In this document: in pieces, positions 19,753 through 27,810 of the stretch | Numbering within the stretch: position 1 is the stretch's first letter | Layout of the letters: the number at the start of each line of letters is the position of its first letter | NCBI RefSeq assembly: GCF_015207525.1 | Contig: NZ_JADEWR010000008.1 | Location: forward strand, 44,321-79,490 | Direction of reading: 5' to 3' | Length of the DNA: 35,170 nucleotides | Source of the DNA: Nodosilinea sp. LEGE 06152 | GTDB taxonomy: Bacteria > Cyanobacteriota > Cyanobacteriia > Phormidesmidales > Phormidesmidaceae | The notes under the pieces: generated by a model | Told to the model about the DNA's origin: nothing | What the model saw: only the letters and a program-made list of their open reading frames with translations | The model's database searches: none | Position numbers and translations under genes: made by a program

Positions 19753-20165
19753 GGTTTACCTCTTAAAGAACCGCTGCCCAAGGGCAGACATATCGCAGGG
19801 TTAGTCAATCGGGCCACCACCTCCAGCCCGTTAGCATTCTGACACCAGAACTGGGCACCAGAATTGGGTTTTCCAAGAGGTGTAGCCGCTCTCCCGAAAC
19901 CTGACCTCAAACTGGAGCAGCCCAGCCGTGGCGGCATCGGGGATCTTTAGGGTACTAGATATATGGCTAAAAAATGTCCCTGATTCCACATATAGCGTTT
20001 TGACAAAAATCGGATCCCGTTGTGCTCCAATTGAGTCAGACGCCAGAGGCATCCTGCTGGTCTATTGAAGCACAGGTCTCCAGCCCGCGGGGCGCATGTA
20101 TACAATGACTACAGTATTTATAACTGCCCCCAACTCATTCTCCTTACTCTGCGAGGGCCGAGACC
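19753..20165. other. Divergent intergenic region between dnaA and def
   Basis: These 413 bases must hold the promoters of both dnaA (leftward) and def (rightward). A 13-base tandem repeat lies at 19843-19868. AT-rich segments near 19955-20010 and 20095-20130 (with TGTATACA at 20096-20103) are possible promoter locations, but no convincing -35/-10 pair is visible. No TTATCCACA-type DnaA boxes were found. Confidence 0.5.
19843..19868. repeat. Tandem 13-base repeat in the dnaA upstream region
   Basis: CACCAGAACTGGG (19843-19855) is followed directly by CACCAGAATTGGG (19856-19868), one mismatch. Each unit contains a short dyad (CCAG..CTGG in the first). It lies 91-116 bases before the dnaA ATG, a position suited to an operator or leader element. 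Confidence 0.5.
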
Positions 20166-20735
20166 ATGCCAGACCCCTCCCAACCGCCCCAGCCCCAGCC
20201 CTCAGGGCCTGCGACCCAGGTGTTAACCCTGGGGCATCCGGTGCTGCGCCAGGTAGCTCAACCCGTGGAGTCATGGGCTGACCCACTGCAGCAGCTCATC
20301 GATTGTCTGCTGCAGACCATGCAAGCGGCCAACGGCGTCGGCATTGCCGCCCCCCAGCTGGGCCACTCGCTGCGGGTTCTGGTGGTGGCTTCGCGCCCTA
20401 ACCTGCGCTATCCCCACGCCCCCCTGATGGAGCCTGTGGTGATGATCAATCCCCGATTGGTAGCTGCCAGCGATGAGCTAGAGCTGGGCTGGGAAGGCTG
20501 CCTCAGCGTACCGGGGGTGCGCGGCCGGGTGCCCCGCCATCGAGTCATTGAGGTGGAGTACTGCGATCGCTACGGGCAACCCCAGCGCCAGGTGTGGGAA
20601 GGCTTTGTGGCCCGCATTTTTCAGCACGAGGCCGACCATCTAGAGGGCAAGGTATTTCTCGACCGGGTGCAGGCAGAGACCGATCTGATCTCGGAGGAGG
20701 CCTACCAGGCGATAGAAATTGCTGAACTGGGTTGA
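20166..20735 (+). CDS. def: Peptide deformylase
   Basis: A 189-aa metallohydrolase that removes the formyl group from the N-terminal methionine of new proteins. All three family motifs are present: GVGIAAPQLG (about residues 58-67), EGCLSVPG with the metal-binding Cys (about 108-115), and QHEADHLEGKVF with the two metal-binding His and catalytic Glu. The usual motif 3 is QHExDHLxG, so it matches. The N terminus is Pro/Gln-rich and slightly extended. The ATG is preceded by GAGGGCC. The downstream small gene at 20871 is on the same strand. Confidence 0.96.
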   Translation: MPDPSQPPQPQPSGPATQVLTLGHPVLRQVAQPVESWADPLQQLIDCLLQTMQAANGVGIAAPQLGHSLRVLVVASRPNLRYPHAPLMEPVVMINPRLVAASDELELGWEGCLSVPGVRGRVPRHRVIEVEYCDRYGQPQRQVWEGFVARIFQHEADHLEGKVFLDRVQAETDLISEEAYQAIEIAELG

Positions 20736-20870
20736 TGCAGCGGTTTTAGCTCATTTCTGAAGACTATCCAATAGAACCAGGACTATCCTCAATCGTTCAA
20801 TTACCCTGGTACCTCTGGCTAGACAACCCTGGCTAGATATGCTGGCTAAGCCAAGGCCAAAGGAGGCAGC

Positions 20871-21233
20871 TTGAGTTCTGATTTTCAACCCCGGATCGTC
20901 CGGATCGATATGCTGGACACCGACTACGCCAAAATCGCGGCGGGGGAAGCCATTCCCGACGACAAAAAACAGCGGCTCTCCCAGGACAGCTACGACTTCA
21001 ACCGCCTGGGTAAACACATTGCCCGCTATCGCTACGGCAACCTTGACCAGCAGGGCCAGGACGACGTTCTCTGCACCCTGGGCACCACCGCTGGGCTGTT
21101 CACCCTGGCCGATACCGAAGCCATGAACGATCGCCTCCGCCAGACGGGCCGCTTCTACCTCACTCCCGGCGAACGCCAGCAGGTAATCAACTGGCTCGTC
21201 GACGAGTTAGGCGTCGATTTAGAGGCCGAATAA
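20871..21233 (+). CDS. Small conserved protein of unknown function
   Basis: A 120-aa acidic soluble protein that I cannot assign to a named family. It shows PRIVRIDMLDTDYAKIAAGEAIPDDKKQRLSQDSYDF and a C-terminal helix pair GERQQVINWLVDELGVDLEAE. It is probably restricted to cyanobacteria. A strong ribosome binding site AAGGAGG (20859-20865) precedes the TTG start at 20871, which supports TTG as initiator; the first in-frame ATG is 13 codons later and lacks such a site. It follows def by 135 bp and may share its transcript. Confidence 0.6.
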   Translation: MSSDFQPRIVRIDMLDTDYAKIAAGEAIPDDKKQRLSQDSYDFNRLGKHIARYRYGNLDQQGQDDVLCTLGTTAGLFTLADTEAMNDRLRQTGRFYLTPGERQQVINWLVDELGVDLEAE

Positions 21234-21542
21234 GCCCATCTCCTCAGACTATGAGCCTGCGGCGCGTAAGCTGTCCGTCTGCTTACCCATGCCCAAGTAG
21301 GAGGAATGCCGTGGCAGCAAAGGTGGACGCCAAAATTTTGGAGAACCCTTCTCCTCTATCTCCCTCACCCCACCACATCCATAGAATTTTCTCTAGCAAG
21401 AGAATAGGTCGGTGCCCGATGGGGATAACTCAATGTAAACGAGTGTTTCAATCAAGTTACAACCCGTGAGGGTGGCCCAAAATGCCCAAAATCCCGTGAT
21501 ACGATTCATCCGTAGCTTTTTGCAATAGTGGAGTAGGCACCC
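21234..21542. other. Intergenic region upstream of chlP
   Basis: 309 bases with no gene seen. Includes the chlP leader, the ribosome binding site GGAG at 21530-21533, and a possible -10 box TACGAT near 21500. A short repeat GCCCAAAAT/GCCCAAAAT lies around 21476-21495. No clear terminator for the upstream gene. Confidence 0.45.
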
Positions 21543-22778
21543 TTGGTACTTCGGGTAGCAGTAGTAGGATCAGGTCCGGCAGGCTCCTCGGCAGCCGAGA
21601 CATTAGTTAAAGCCGGTATTGAAACGTACCTTTTCGAGCGCAAGCTCGATAACGCTAAGCCCTGTGGTGGGGCTATTCCCCTGTGCATGGTTGACGAGTT
21701 TGACCTGCCGCCTGAAATCATCGATCGCCGCGTGCGCAAGATGAAGATGATTTCTCCCTCCAATGTGGAGGTCAACATTGGCAGCACCCTCAAGGATGAG
21801 GAATACATCGGCATGTGCCGCCGCGAAGTGCTGGATGGGTTTCTGCGCGATCGCGCCGCCCAGCACGGAGCCAAGCTGATCAACGGCACCGTTCACACCC
21901 TCGAAATTCCCACCACCGAGAATGGGGCCTATACCCTGCACTACACCGAGCACCGCGAGGACGGGCTGGTGGGCGACAACCGCTCGCTCCAGGTGGATCT
22001 GGTGATTGGGGCCGACGGGGCCAACTCGCGGGTGGCCAAGGCGATCAAGGCCGGGGATTATAACTATGCGATCGCCTTTCAGGAGCGCATTCGCCTGCCC
22101 GACGACAAAATGGCCTACTACGAAGACCTGGCTGAGATGTACGTGGGCAACGATGTCTCCCCCGACTTCTACGCCTGGGTGTTCCCCAAGTATGACCACG
22201 TCGCGGTTGGCACCGGCACTATGCGCGTCAACCAGGCCAAGATCAAAGGCCTCCAGGCGGGCATTCGCGCCCGCGCCGCCAAGCGCCTAGAGGGCGGCGA
22301 AATCATCAAAGTCGAAGCCCACCCCATCCCCGAGCACCCCAGACCCCGCCGCGTCGTCGGTCGGGTAGCCCTGGTAGGCGATGCCGCCGGTACCGTCACC
22401 AAATCCTCCGGCGAGGGCATCTACTTCGCTGCCAAGTCGGCCCGCATGTGCGCCGAAACCATTGTGGAATTTTCCAATAGTGGTGCTCGCATTCCTACCG
22501 AAGCCGACCTCAAGGTCTACCTCCAGCGCTGGGATAAGCAGTACGGCATTACCTACAAAGTGCTCGACCTGCTGCAGACGGTGTTCTACCGCTCCGACGC
22601 CACCCGCGAGGCCTTTGTCGAAATGTGCTCTGACATGGATGTGCAGAAGCTCACCTTCGACAGCTACCTCTACAAGACCGTAGTGCCCGCCAACCCCCTG
22701 GTGCAGATGAAAATCACCGCCAAAACCGTGGGCAGCCTAATTCGCGGTCATGCGCTAGCGCCAACTCGGAGCTGGTAG
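21543..22778 (+). CDS. chlP: Geranylgeranyl reductase ChlP
   Basis: A 411-aa flavoenzyme that reduces the geranylgeranyl group to phytyl (NADPH-dependent), for chlorophyll a, phylloquinone and tocopherol. The FAD-binding motif is VAVVGSGPAGSSAAETL at the N terminus, followed by FERKLDNAKPCGGAIP, the VIGADGANSRVAKAI box, and LVGDAAGTVTKSSGEGIYFA, all family hallmarks. The length is typical. Start: TTG at 21543 with GGAG nine bases upstream. A TAG stop lies in frame at 21534-21536 and there is no other start before the FAD motif, so the non-ATG start is nearly forced. A strong terminator follows. Confidence 0.97.
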   Translation: MVLRVAVVGSGPAGSSAAETLVKAGIETYLFERKLDNAKPCGGAIPLCMVDEFDLPPEIIDRRVRKMKMISPSNVEVNIGSTLKDEEYIGMCRREVLDGFLRDRAAQHGAKLINGTVHTLEIPTTENGAYTLHYTEHREDGLVGDNRSLQVDLVIGADGANSRVAKAIKAGDYNYAIAFQERIRLPDDKMAYYEDLAEMYVGNDVSPDFYAWVFPKYDHVAVGTGTMRVNQAKIKGLQAGIRARAAKRLEGGEIIKVEAHPIPEHPRPRRVVGRVALVGDAAGTVTKSSGEGIYFAAKSARMCAETIVEFSNSGARIPTEADLKVYLQRWDKQYGITYKVLDLLQTVFYRSDATREAFVEMCSDMDVQKLTFDSYLYKTVVPANPLVQMKITAKTVGSLIRGHALAPTRSW

Positions 22779-22826
22779 CGCCCCAGTAGATCGCGATCGT
22801 TCGGTTCCTTTCTAACCCCTTGAGAG

Positions 22827-22864
22827 ATTGGCTTTGACAAATATTTGTCAAAGCCAATTTTTTT
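22827..22864 (+). terminator. Rho-independent terminator of chlP
   Basis: 15-bp stem ATTGGCTTTGACAAA / TTTGTCAAAGCCAAT with a two-base centre, followed by TTTTTT. It begins 48 bases after the chlP stop. The stem outer part (GGCTTTG) resembles the hairpin at 23857-23890 on the far side of the HEPN/MNT pair. Confidence 0.9.
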
Positions 22865-23000
22865 GGTGGCGGTCTCATTCGGTCTGCCATTCTTGCTCAG
22901 TGCTAGAAACCAGCCTCAAGATCTGCTACGGCTCTAGCACCGCCCTGTTTGGGGTGCTAGCCACCCACCGCCCCTAGATCGACCCAAAGTAGCGAGGCCA

Positions 23001-23066
23001 AGAAACCGGGTTTCTAGGGTGTCTGCCAGAGTTGACTGGCGATCGCCTAAAAGAAACCCGGTTTCT
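23001..23066. repeat. Paired AGAAACC-GGTTTCT interspersed repeats
   Basis: AGAAACCGGGTTTCT at 23001-23015 and AGAAACCCGGTTTCT at 23052-23066 are exact reverse complements, and each is itself a near-perfect palindrome. Elements of this sequence are common dispersed repeats in filamentous cyanobacteria (recollection). The 22779-23087 gap otherwise holds only the chlP terminator; a HIP1 site (GCGATCGC at 23040-23047) lies between the two copies. Confidence 0.75.
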
Positions 23067-23087
23067 CTTTCGGCGTCTTAGCCTCTC

Positions 23088-23471
23088 TCATGCCAGTCCC
23101 AGGCTTTGCCGCACGGCCTGCCGCACCTCGGCACACAGTTCGTACATTTCTTCTGCCACCTCTTGGTCAGCGGCGAAACCTGGATAACGAACTTCAACAG
23201 CGAAGTCAGTTAGCAGTGCTAAGGCTGGGCGAAAACGCTCCCACTCAGGCTCTGCAGGATTAAGTAGCGTTAGCAGAGCCGTCAGGTCATGGATTTTAGG
23301 GAAGGGAATGTCAGCGGCCAGCAGCCTTGCTTTGAGATATTTTTCGACACACTGCTGGGTGTGGAAACAAACGGCATCGTAATTTGGCATTTGCTTAACC
23401 TGCAATTCTCGGCTAGCTGTGCCAAAATCTCCCTCTGCCTTGTCAATCCACTCTTGTAATGTTGCTGTCAT
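23088..23471 (-). CDS. HEPN-domain protein, putative toxin of a HEPN/MNT pair
   Basis: A 127-aa all-helical HEPN protein of the pfam05168 type: EWIDKAEGDFGTA, then AVCFHTQQCVEKYLKARLLAADIPFPKIHDLTALL, and VRYPG near residue 95, all family marks. Such proteins pair with a minimal nucleotidyltransferase as toxin-antitoxin-like modules, where the HEPN partner can be an RNase and be AMPylated by the MNT partner. The canonical Arg-x4-6-His RNase motif is not evident here, so RNase activity is uncertain. Its ATG lies inside the end of the MNT gene (29-base overlap), so they are translated as a unit with MNT first. Confidence 0.88.
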   Translation of the reverse strand: MTATLQEWIDKAEGDFGTASRELQVKQMPNYDAVCFHTQQCVEKYLKARLLAADIPFPKIHDLTALLTLLNPAEPEWERFRPALALLTDFAVEVRYPGFAADQEVAEEMYELCAEVRQAVRQSLGLA

Positions 23472-23772
23472 ACAGCACTTTACCGTTGTTAACGATATCT
23501 TCTAAAAAAAAGTCCTGCATGGCCAAACGCTGAGTCAAGTATTCAGGAGTTCGCACCAACAAATCAAGTGCAAACCCCGGTCTAACCTGACAACGGATCT
23601 CTGCTGCTTTGCGAGCCGGATAGCCATCAAAGGGCAAAACTACTAGTAGATCGACATCGGAGTCGGCAGTGGGTTCGCCGTAGGCATAGGAGCCAAACAG
23701 AATGATGCGATCGGGGTTGAACTGCTCGGCGATTTGCCGACCCAGTGCTTCGATCTGCTGCATATCAACCAT
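23443..23772 (-). CDS. Minimal nucleotidyltransferase (MNT), putative antitoxin
   Basis: A 109-aa nucleotidyltransferase of the DNA polymerase beta fold. The catalytic GS-x10-D-x-D motif is intact: Gly27-Ser28 in FGSYAYG and Asp39/Asp41 in DSDVDLLVVL. In characterised HEPN/MNT systems the MNT transfers AMP to the HEPN toxin and neutralises it; that role is inferred here. The ATG at 23772 has AGGAG about 13 bases upstream, and an alternative ATG lies three codons in. It is the first gene of the pair and lies between guaB3 and the chlP terminator, outside any housekeeping operon. Confidence 0.88.
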   Translation of the reverse strand: MVDMQQIEALGRQIAEQFNPDRIILFGSYAYGEPTADSDVDLLVVLPFDGYPARKAAEIRCQVRPGFALDLLVRTPEYLTQRLAMQDFFLEDIVNNGKVLYDSNITRVD

Positions 23773-23856
23773 GGGTGATCTCCAGCTCCTTCACCAATTC
23801 TGCCATAGCTGCCAATGCCAAAACCTGGGGAGAGACCCTAGAGACCATACGAATAA

Positions 23857-23890
23857 TGGCTTTGGTGAATCTAGATTCACCAAAGCCATC
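23857..23890 (-). terminator. Perfect 34-base palindrome after guaB3
   Basis: ATGGCTTTGGTGAATCT / AGATTCACCAAAGCCAT, a 17-bp dyad with no spacer, begins 30 bases after the guaB3 stop. It lies between guaB3 and the MNT gene, both minus strand. No U-tract follows on either strand, so termination may be inefficient, or the site may have another use such as protein binding or transcript stabilisation. Confidence 0.55.
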
Positions 23891-23920
23891 TCTTAACTAT
23901 TAAGTCTCTGCCAGATCTAC

Positions 23921-25084
23921 TTATTTACCCATGCCCAGCTGCTGGGCTTTTTGGTAAACCTTGCCTTCGGTCAGCAGCGAAGGGGCAATCACCACCTCTA
24001 CCTGCTGCATTTCTTTGAGATCTTTGGCTCCCAGGGTGCCCATGCTGGTTTGCAGCGCCCCTAGAAAGTTGTGGGTGCCGTCGTCGAGCTGAGCCGGGCC
24101 GCGCAAAATTTGCTCTAGGCTGCCGGTAGTGCCTACCTTAATGCGGGTGCCCCGAGGCAGCACCGGGCTGGGAGTCGCCATCCCCCAATGGAAACCGCGA
24201 CCCGGCGCTTCGGCGGCGCGGGCAAAGGGTGAGCCAATCATCACGCCATCGGCCCCACAGGCGATACATTTACAGATGTCGCCGCCGGTGACTAGACCAC
24301 CATCGGCTACGATCGCCACATAGCGGCCAGTTTCGGCAAAAAAGTCGTCGCGTGCAGCGGCGCAGTCAGCCACCGCTGTCGCTTGGGGAATGCCAATACC
24401 CAGCACCCCCCGCGAGGTGCATGCGGCCCCTGGGCCAATGCCAACCATCACGGCAGCGGCTCCGGCTTTCATCAAATTGAGGGCGACCTCGTAGGTAACG
24501 CAGTTGCCCAAGATCACCGGCATGGGCATTTCGGCGCAGAAGGCGGCCAGATCAAGGGGGCTGATTTCGGCGGGCGACAGGTGGGCCGTAGAGACCACCG
24601 TGGCCTGTACAAACACCAGGTCAGCCCCCGCCTCGGCCACGGTAGCGCCAAAGCGGGCGGCTCCGGCCGGGGTTAGGCTCACCGCAGCAATGCCGCCGCC
24701 CGACTTAATTGCCTGAATGCGCTGAGTAATCAGCTCGGGCTTAATCGGTTCAGAATAGAGAGACTGCATCAGCCCCACAAACTCGTCTTTGCCCACCGAG
24801 GCAATTTGATCGAGAATGGGGTTGGGATCATCGTAGCGGGTTTGAATGCCCTCCAGGTTCAGCACCCCCAGCGCCCCTAGTTCCGACAGGCGAATCGCCA
24901 TGTCTACATCGACAACTCCGTCCATGGCGCTGGCAATGATTGGAATCTCGCGCTCAATGCCGCCAATCTGCCAACGGGTGTTGGCCAGGCTTGGGTCCAG
25001 GGTTCTTGGCCCTGGTACCAGGGCAATTTCATCAATGCCGTATGCTCTGCGGACTACTTTGCCGCGACCAAGTTGTATATTCAC
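23921..25084 (-). CDS. guaB3: GuaB3-type IMP dehydrogenase (no CBS domains)
   Basis: A 387-aa enzyme of the IMPDH/GMPR superfamily. It has the cyanobacterial/actinobacterial GuaB3 signatures RRAYGIDEIALVPGPRTLDP, IIASAMDGVVD, the catalytic-loop Cys in GIGPGAACTSRGVLGIG, and VADGGL followed by CGADGVMIGSPFA. CBS regulatory domains are absent, as usual for GuaB3. The family has been shown to oxidise IMP to XMP in cyanobacteria (recollection). The start is taken as GTG 25084 (V-N-I-Q-L-G-R-G-K), because homologues start there and GAGGG precedes it; an ATG at 25114 would add ten unusual residues. Divergent from ktrA. Confidence 0.93.
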   Translation of the reverse strand: MNIQLGRGKVVRRAYGIDEIALVPGPRTLDPSLANTRWQIGGIEREIPIIASAMDGVVDVDMAIRLSELGALGVLNLEGIQTRYDDPNPILDQIASVGKDEFVGLMQSLYSEPIKPELITQRIQAIKSGGGIAAVSLTPAGAARFGATVAEAGADLVFVQATVVSTAHLSPAEISPLDLAAFCAEMPMPVILGNCVTYEVALNLMKAGAAAVMVGIGPGAACTSRGVLGIGIPQATAVADCAAARDDFFAETGRYVAIVADGGLVTGGDICKCIACGADGVMIGSPFARAAEAPGRGFHWGMATPSPVLPRGTRIKVGTTGSLEQILRGPAQLDDGTHNFLGALQTSMGTLGAKDLKEMQQVEVVIAPSLLTEGKVYQKAQQLGMGK

Positions 25085-25263
25085 GTCCCTCTTTACCCTC
25101 TGGGCCAAAACCATTAGGTTAGCCTAGCAAAAAAGATTTCTCGCCGTATAGTGATTGGGCTAGAACCCAGCTAGCAGTGGGGATACAGCGACGGGTGATA
25201 AGATTGTTCAGACTCGGGCCAGAGCACTACTGAGAGCACTATTTTTAGCGGGGAAAAAGGGTT

Positions 25264-25968
25264 GTGAATCTGTCGTCGCTGACGTTTTTGCGCAAGATGC
25301 GATCGCCCAATCGCCAGTTTGCCGTCATTGGCCTGGGCCGCTTTGGGCGGGCGGTGTGCGGCACCCTCAACAACCTGGGCTACGAGGTGCTGGCCGCCGA
25401 TACCGACGAACGCCGGGTCAGCCAAGCCCTTACTGACCAGATTGCCGCCCACGCCCTGCAGCTCGACACCACCCAGCCCTCGGCTCTGCGCGAGGCGGGC
25501 ATCACCGACTTCGACACCGTGATTGTGGCGATCGGTAACTATGTTGAAGAAAGCATTATCACCACCCTCAACCTCAAGGAGGCCGGGGTTAAGAATGTCG
25601 TCGCCAAGGCATCGTCAGAGATCCACGGCAAGCTGCTCGATCGCGTTGGGGCCGACCATGTAGTCTTTCCTGAGCACGAAATGGGTTGCGAACTGGCGCG
25701 ATCGCTCACCACTCCCGGCATTCTCGATCGCTTTGAAATCGACCCCAACCACTGCATTGCCGAAGTGATTGTGCCCAAGGCTTTCGACCAAAAGACTATT
25801 GTTGACCTCGACCTGCGCAACCGCTTTGAGCTCACCCTGCTGGCCATCAGCCAGGACAATGACCCCGACCAGTTTGAGATCAACCCCAGCCCGGTTACCC
25901 GGCTGAAGGCGGGCGGGCTCATGGTGGTGATCGGCAGCAACAAAGGTTTAGAACGTCTACCGGTATAG
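25264..25968 (+). CDS. ktrA: KtrA/TrkA-type potassium channel regulatory subunit
   Basis: A 234-aa cytosolic RCK protein. The N-terminal RCK_N Rossmann domain has FAVIGLGRFGRAV with the GxGxxG nucleotide-binding loop and the acidic residue in AADTDE. It continues through TTLNLKEAGVKNVVAKA and the VFPEHEMG segment, and an RCK_C ligand domain occupies about residues 150-230. It should gate a KtrB/TrkH-type K+ uptake channel through ATP/ADP or NAD(H) binding; the membrane partner is not in this window. It starts with GTG at 25264. The anmK gene begins three bases after its stop, so they are co-transcribed. Confidence 0.92.
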   Translation: MNLSSLTFLRKMRSPNRQFAVIGLGRFGRAVCGTLNNLGYEVLAADTDERRVSQALTDQIAAHALQLDTTQPSALREAGITDFDTVIVAIGNYVEESIITTLNLKEAGVKNVVAKASSEIHGKLLDRVGADHVVFPEHEMGCELARSLTTPGILDRFEIDPNHCIAEVIVPKAFDQKTIVDLDLRNRFELTLLAISQDNDPDQFEINPSPVTRLKAGGLMVVIGSNKGLERLPV

Positions 25969-25971
25969 CCC

Positions 25972-27144
25972 ATGCGAGTAATTGGTTTAATTAGCGGTAC
26001 CTCCGTCGACGGCATCGACGCTGCTTTGGTAGACGTGAGTGGGGAGGGATACGAACTTACCCTTACCTTAATCGACGGGCTGACCTGGCCTTACCCCGCC
26101 GAGCTGCAGCAGCAGATTTTAGCCCTCTGCTCTGGGGAAGCCGTCAGCCTAGAGAACCTAGCTCGTTTAGATGATGCCGTGGCCCACAGTTTTGCCGATG
26201 CGGCTCAGGCGCTAATGGCCCAGGCTGGCCCCGCTGAACTGGTGGCCTCCCACGGGCAAACGGTATTTCACCGCCCAGTGGGTCGTCCGGCCCTGATGCA
26301 CCAGGGGCCAATTCAGCTAGGTTATACGCTGCAGCTGGGGCGTGGTGCTGTGCTTGCTCAAACCCTAGGCCTACCGACAGTCAGCGACTTTCGCCAGGCC
26401 GACATTGAGGCCGGTGGCGAAGGAGCCCCCCTAGCTCCGGTGTTAGACCTCTGTCTGCTTAGCCACCCTACCGAGCGGCGCTGCGTGCAAAACTTGGGCG
26501 GTATTGGCAATGTCGCCTACCTGCCCCCATGGGATCGCCAGGGCAAGCCGCCCAAGGTGCTGGGCTGGGATACTGGGCCGGCCAATTCTCTCATCGACAT
26601 TGCCATGCACACCTTATCTGAAGGCACGCTCACCTACGATGCTGACGGAGCCTGGGCCGCTCAGGGGACACCTTGTCTGGCGCTAGTCGACGACTGGCTT
26701 GAGCACCCCTACTTCCTGCAGCCACCGCCAAAATCTACCGGGCGCGAGCTATTCGGCTGGGAGTTTTTTCAGCGGTGTCACCAGGCAGCTCAGCGGCAGG
26801 GCCTGAGTGCCGTAGACATCATAGCGACGCTAACGGAGTTTACCGCCGCTTCGGTAGCCCGTGAATATCGCGCCTTTTTGCCGGCTCTGCCCGATCGCGT
26901 GCTGGTGGGCGGCGGCGGCAGCCACAACCCGGTGTTGATGGCTCGTCTCCAGGCCCGGCTGCCGGAGTGCCCTGTGCAAACCACTGACGAGGTGGGGCTG
27001 TCGGCCAGCTACAAAGAGGCGATCGCCTTTGCCGTGCTGGGCTACTGGCAGCGCCAGGGCTTCCCTGGTAACCTGCCCACCGTTACCGGAGCCAGTGGTC
27101 CCAGAGTCCTTGGACGCCTTAGCGATCCCCTGCAGAATCCTTAA
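25972..27144 (+). CDS. anmK: Anhydro-N-acetylmuramic acid kinase AnmK
   Basis: A 390-aa sugar kinase of the ASKHA fold that opens and phosphorylates 1,6-anhydro-MurNAc from recycled peptidoglycan. Clear motifs: VIGLISGTSVDGIDAALVDV at the N terminus (ATP/phosphate loop), LVASHGQTVFHRP, LGGIGNVAYLP, GWDTGPANSLID with the catalytic Asp, and VGGGGSHNPVLM in the C-terminal lobe. The length is typical. It follows ktrA by three bases, an unusual pairing of K+ regulation and wall recycling that probably reflects transcription convenience. Confidence 0.95.
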   Translation: MRVIGLISGTSVDGIDAALVDVSGEGYELTLTLIDGLTWPYPAELQQQILALCSGEAVSLENLARLDDAVAHSFADAAQALMAQAGPAELVASHGQTVFHRPVGRPALMHQGPIQLGYTLQLGRGAVLAQTLGLPTVSDFRQADIEAGGEGAPLAPVLDLCLLSHPTERRCVQNLGGIGNVAYLPPWDRQGKPPKVLGWDTGPANSLIDIAMHTLSEGTLTYDADGAWAAQGTPCLALVDDWLEHPYFLQPPPKSTGRELFGWEFFQRCHQAAQRQGLSAVDIIATLTEFTAASVAREYRAFLPALPDRVLVGGGGSHNPVLMARLQARLPECPVQTTDEVGLSASYKEAIAFAVLGYWQRQGFPGNLPTVTGASGPRVLGRLSDPLQNP

Positions 27145-27277
27145 GCCCTGGGGTTATCCAGGCTCCGTGCCTCAGTCTGAACAATAGGGCGTATGCTTGA
27201 GAAGCACAGAACCAATGAACAGTGGGCCAGGCTGCCAAACAGTATCAGGGGGACGTTAATGGCTGGGGGAGCGGTGT

Positions 27278-27739
27278 GTGGTGCATAGCTTTTTAATTGA
27301 GCCTGGCCGGTGGACCCTGCAAGGCAGCTGGATGGAGCGCGATCGGCTGCCTACCCCAGTCAAGGGCAAGATCTTGATCGCCTGGAGTCGCGACGACTGG
27401 TTCACCATGATTATGAAGCTGGCCATACCCGATGCCCAGCCCGACGAAATGGCGCTTCAGTACCGGGGCCGACTGACCAGTGGCGACTGCCAATATACCT
27501 TCGTGCTGCAGCACAGCCTGCTGGGCCGGGTCGAGGGGGAGGGCTGGGTCGCCCCCGACTCTATTATTCAGCGGTACTGGGCGCTGGGCGATCGCCAGCG
27601 CCGCACTGGGTTTGAGACCCTCTACCGCCTCGATAGCGATCGCTACCACCTCTCCAGCGGCATTATGACCGGGCACTACCTGACCAGCGCCATGGAAGCA
27701 ACTCTACACCTGCAAAGCACGCCTCCCCTGGGGCTCTAG
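27278..27739 (+). CDS. Conserved cyanobacterial protein of unknown function
   Basis: I do not know a function for this 153-aa protein. It is rich in Trp, Tyr and alternating hydrophobic residues, as in an antiparallel beta barrel (lipocalin-like pattern): FLIEPGRWTLQGSWMERDRLPTPVKG, ILIAWSRDDWFTMIMKL, then DCQYTFVLQHSLLGRVEGEGWVA, and YRLDSDRYHLSSGIMTGHYLTSAMEATLHL. No signal peptide is seen. The start is one of two consecutive GTG codons (27278 or 27281), with a GGGGGAG ribosome binding site at 27265-27271. It lies 133 bp after anmK. Confidence 0.65.
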   Translation: MVHSFLIEPGRWTLQGSWMERDRLPTPVKGKILIAWSRDDWFTMIMKLAIPDAQPDEMALQYRGRLTSGDCQYTFVLQHSLLGRVEGEGWVAPDSIIQRYWALGDRQRRTGFETLYRLDSDRYHLSSGIMTGHYLTSAMEATLHLQSTPPLGL

Positions 27740-27790
27740 CCCAGATTGCCACTATCGTCGCCTGGGTTAATACCCGCAATAGAATGTACT

Positions 27791-27810
27791 ACATTGGAAA
27801 CAATGTCTTT
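27791..27810 (+). terminator. Small hairpin with T-run after the 27278 gene
   Basis: ACATTG-GAAA-CAATGT followed by CTTTT, 51 bases after the stop codon. The GAAA tetraloop is favourable, but the stem is only 6 bp and AT-rich, so it is a moderate candidate. The rest of the 27740-28109 gap holds no gene or RNA that I can recognise. Confidence 0.45.

Noticed and set aside
19753..20165. Replication origin next to dnaA
   Set aside because: No cluster of TTATCCACA-like boxes, no dnaN neighbour, and cyanobacterial dnaA is often far from the origin.
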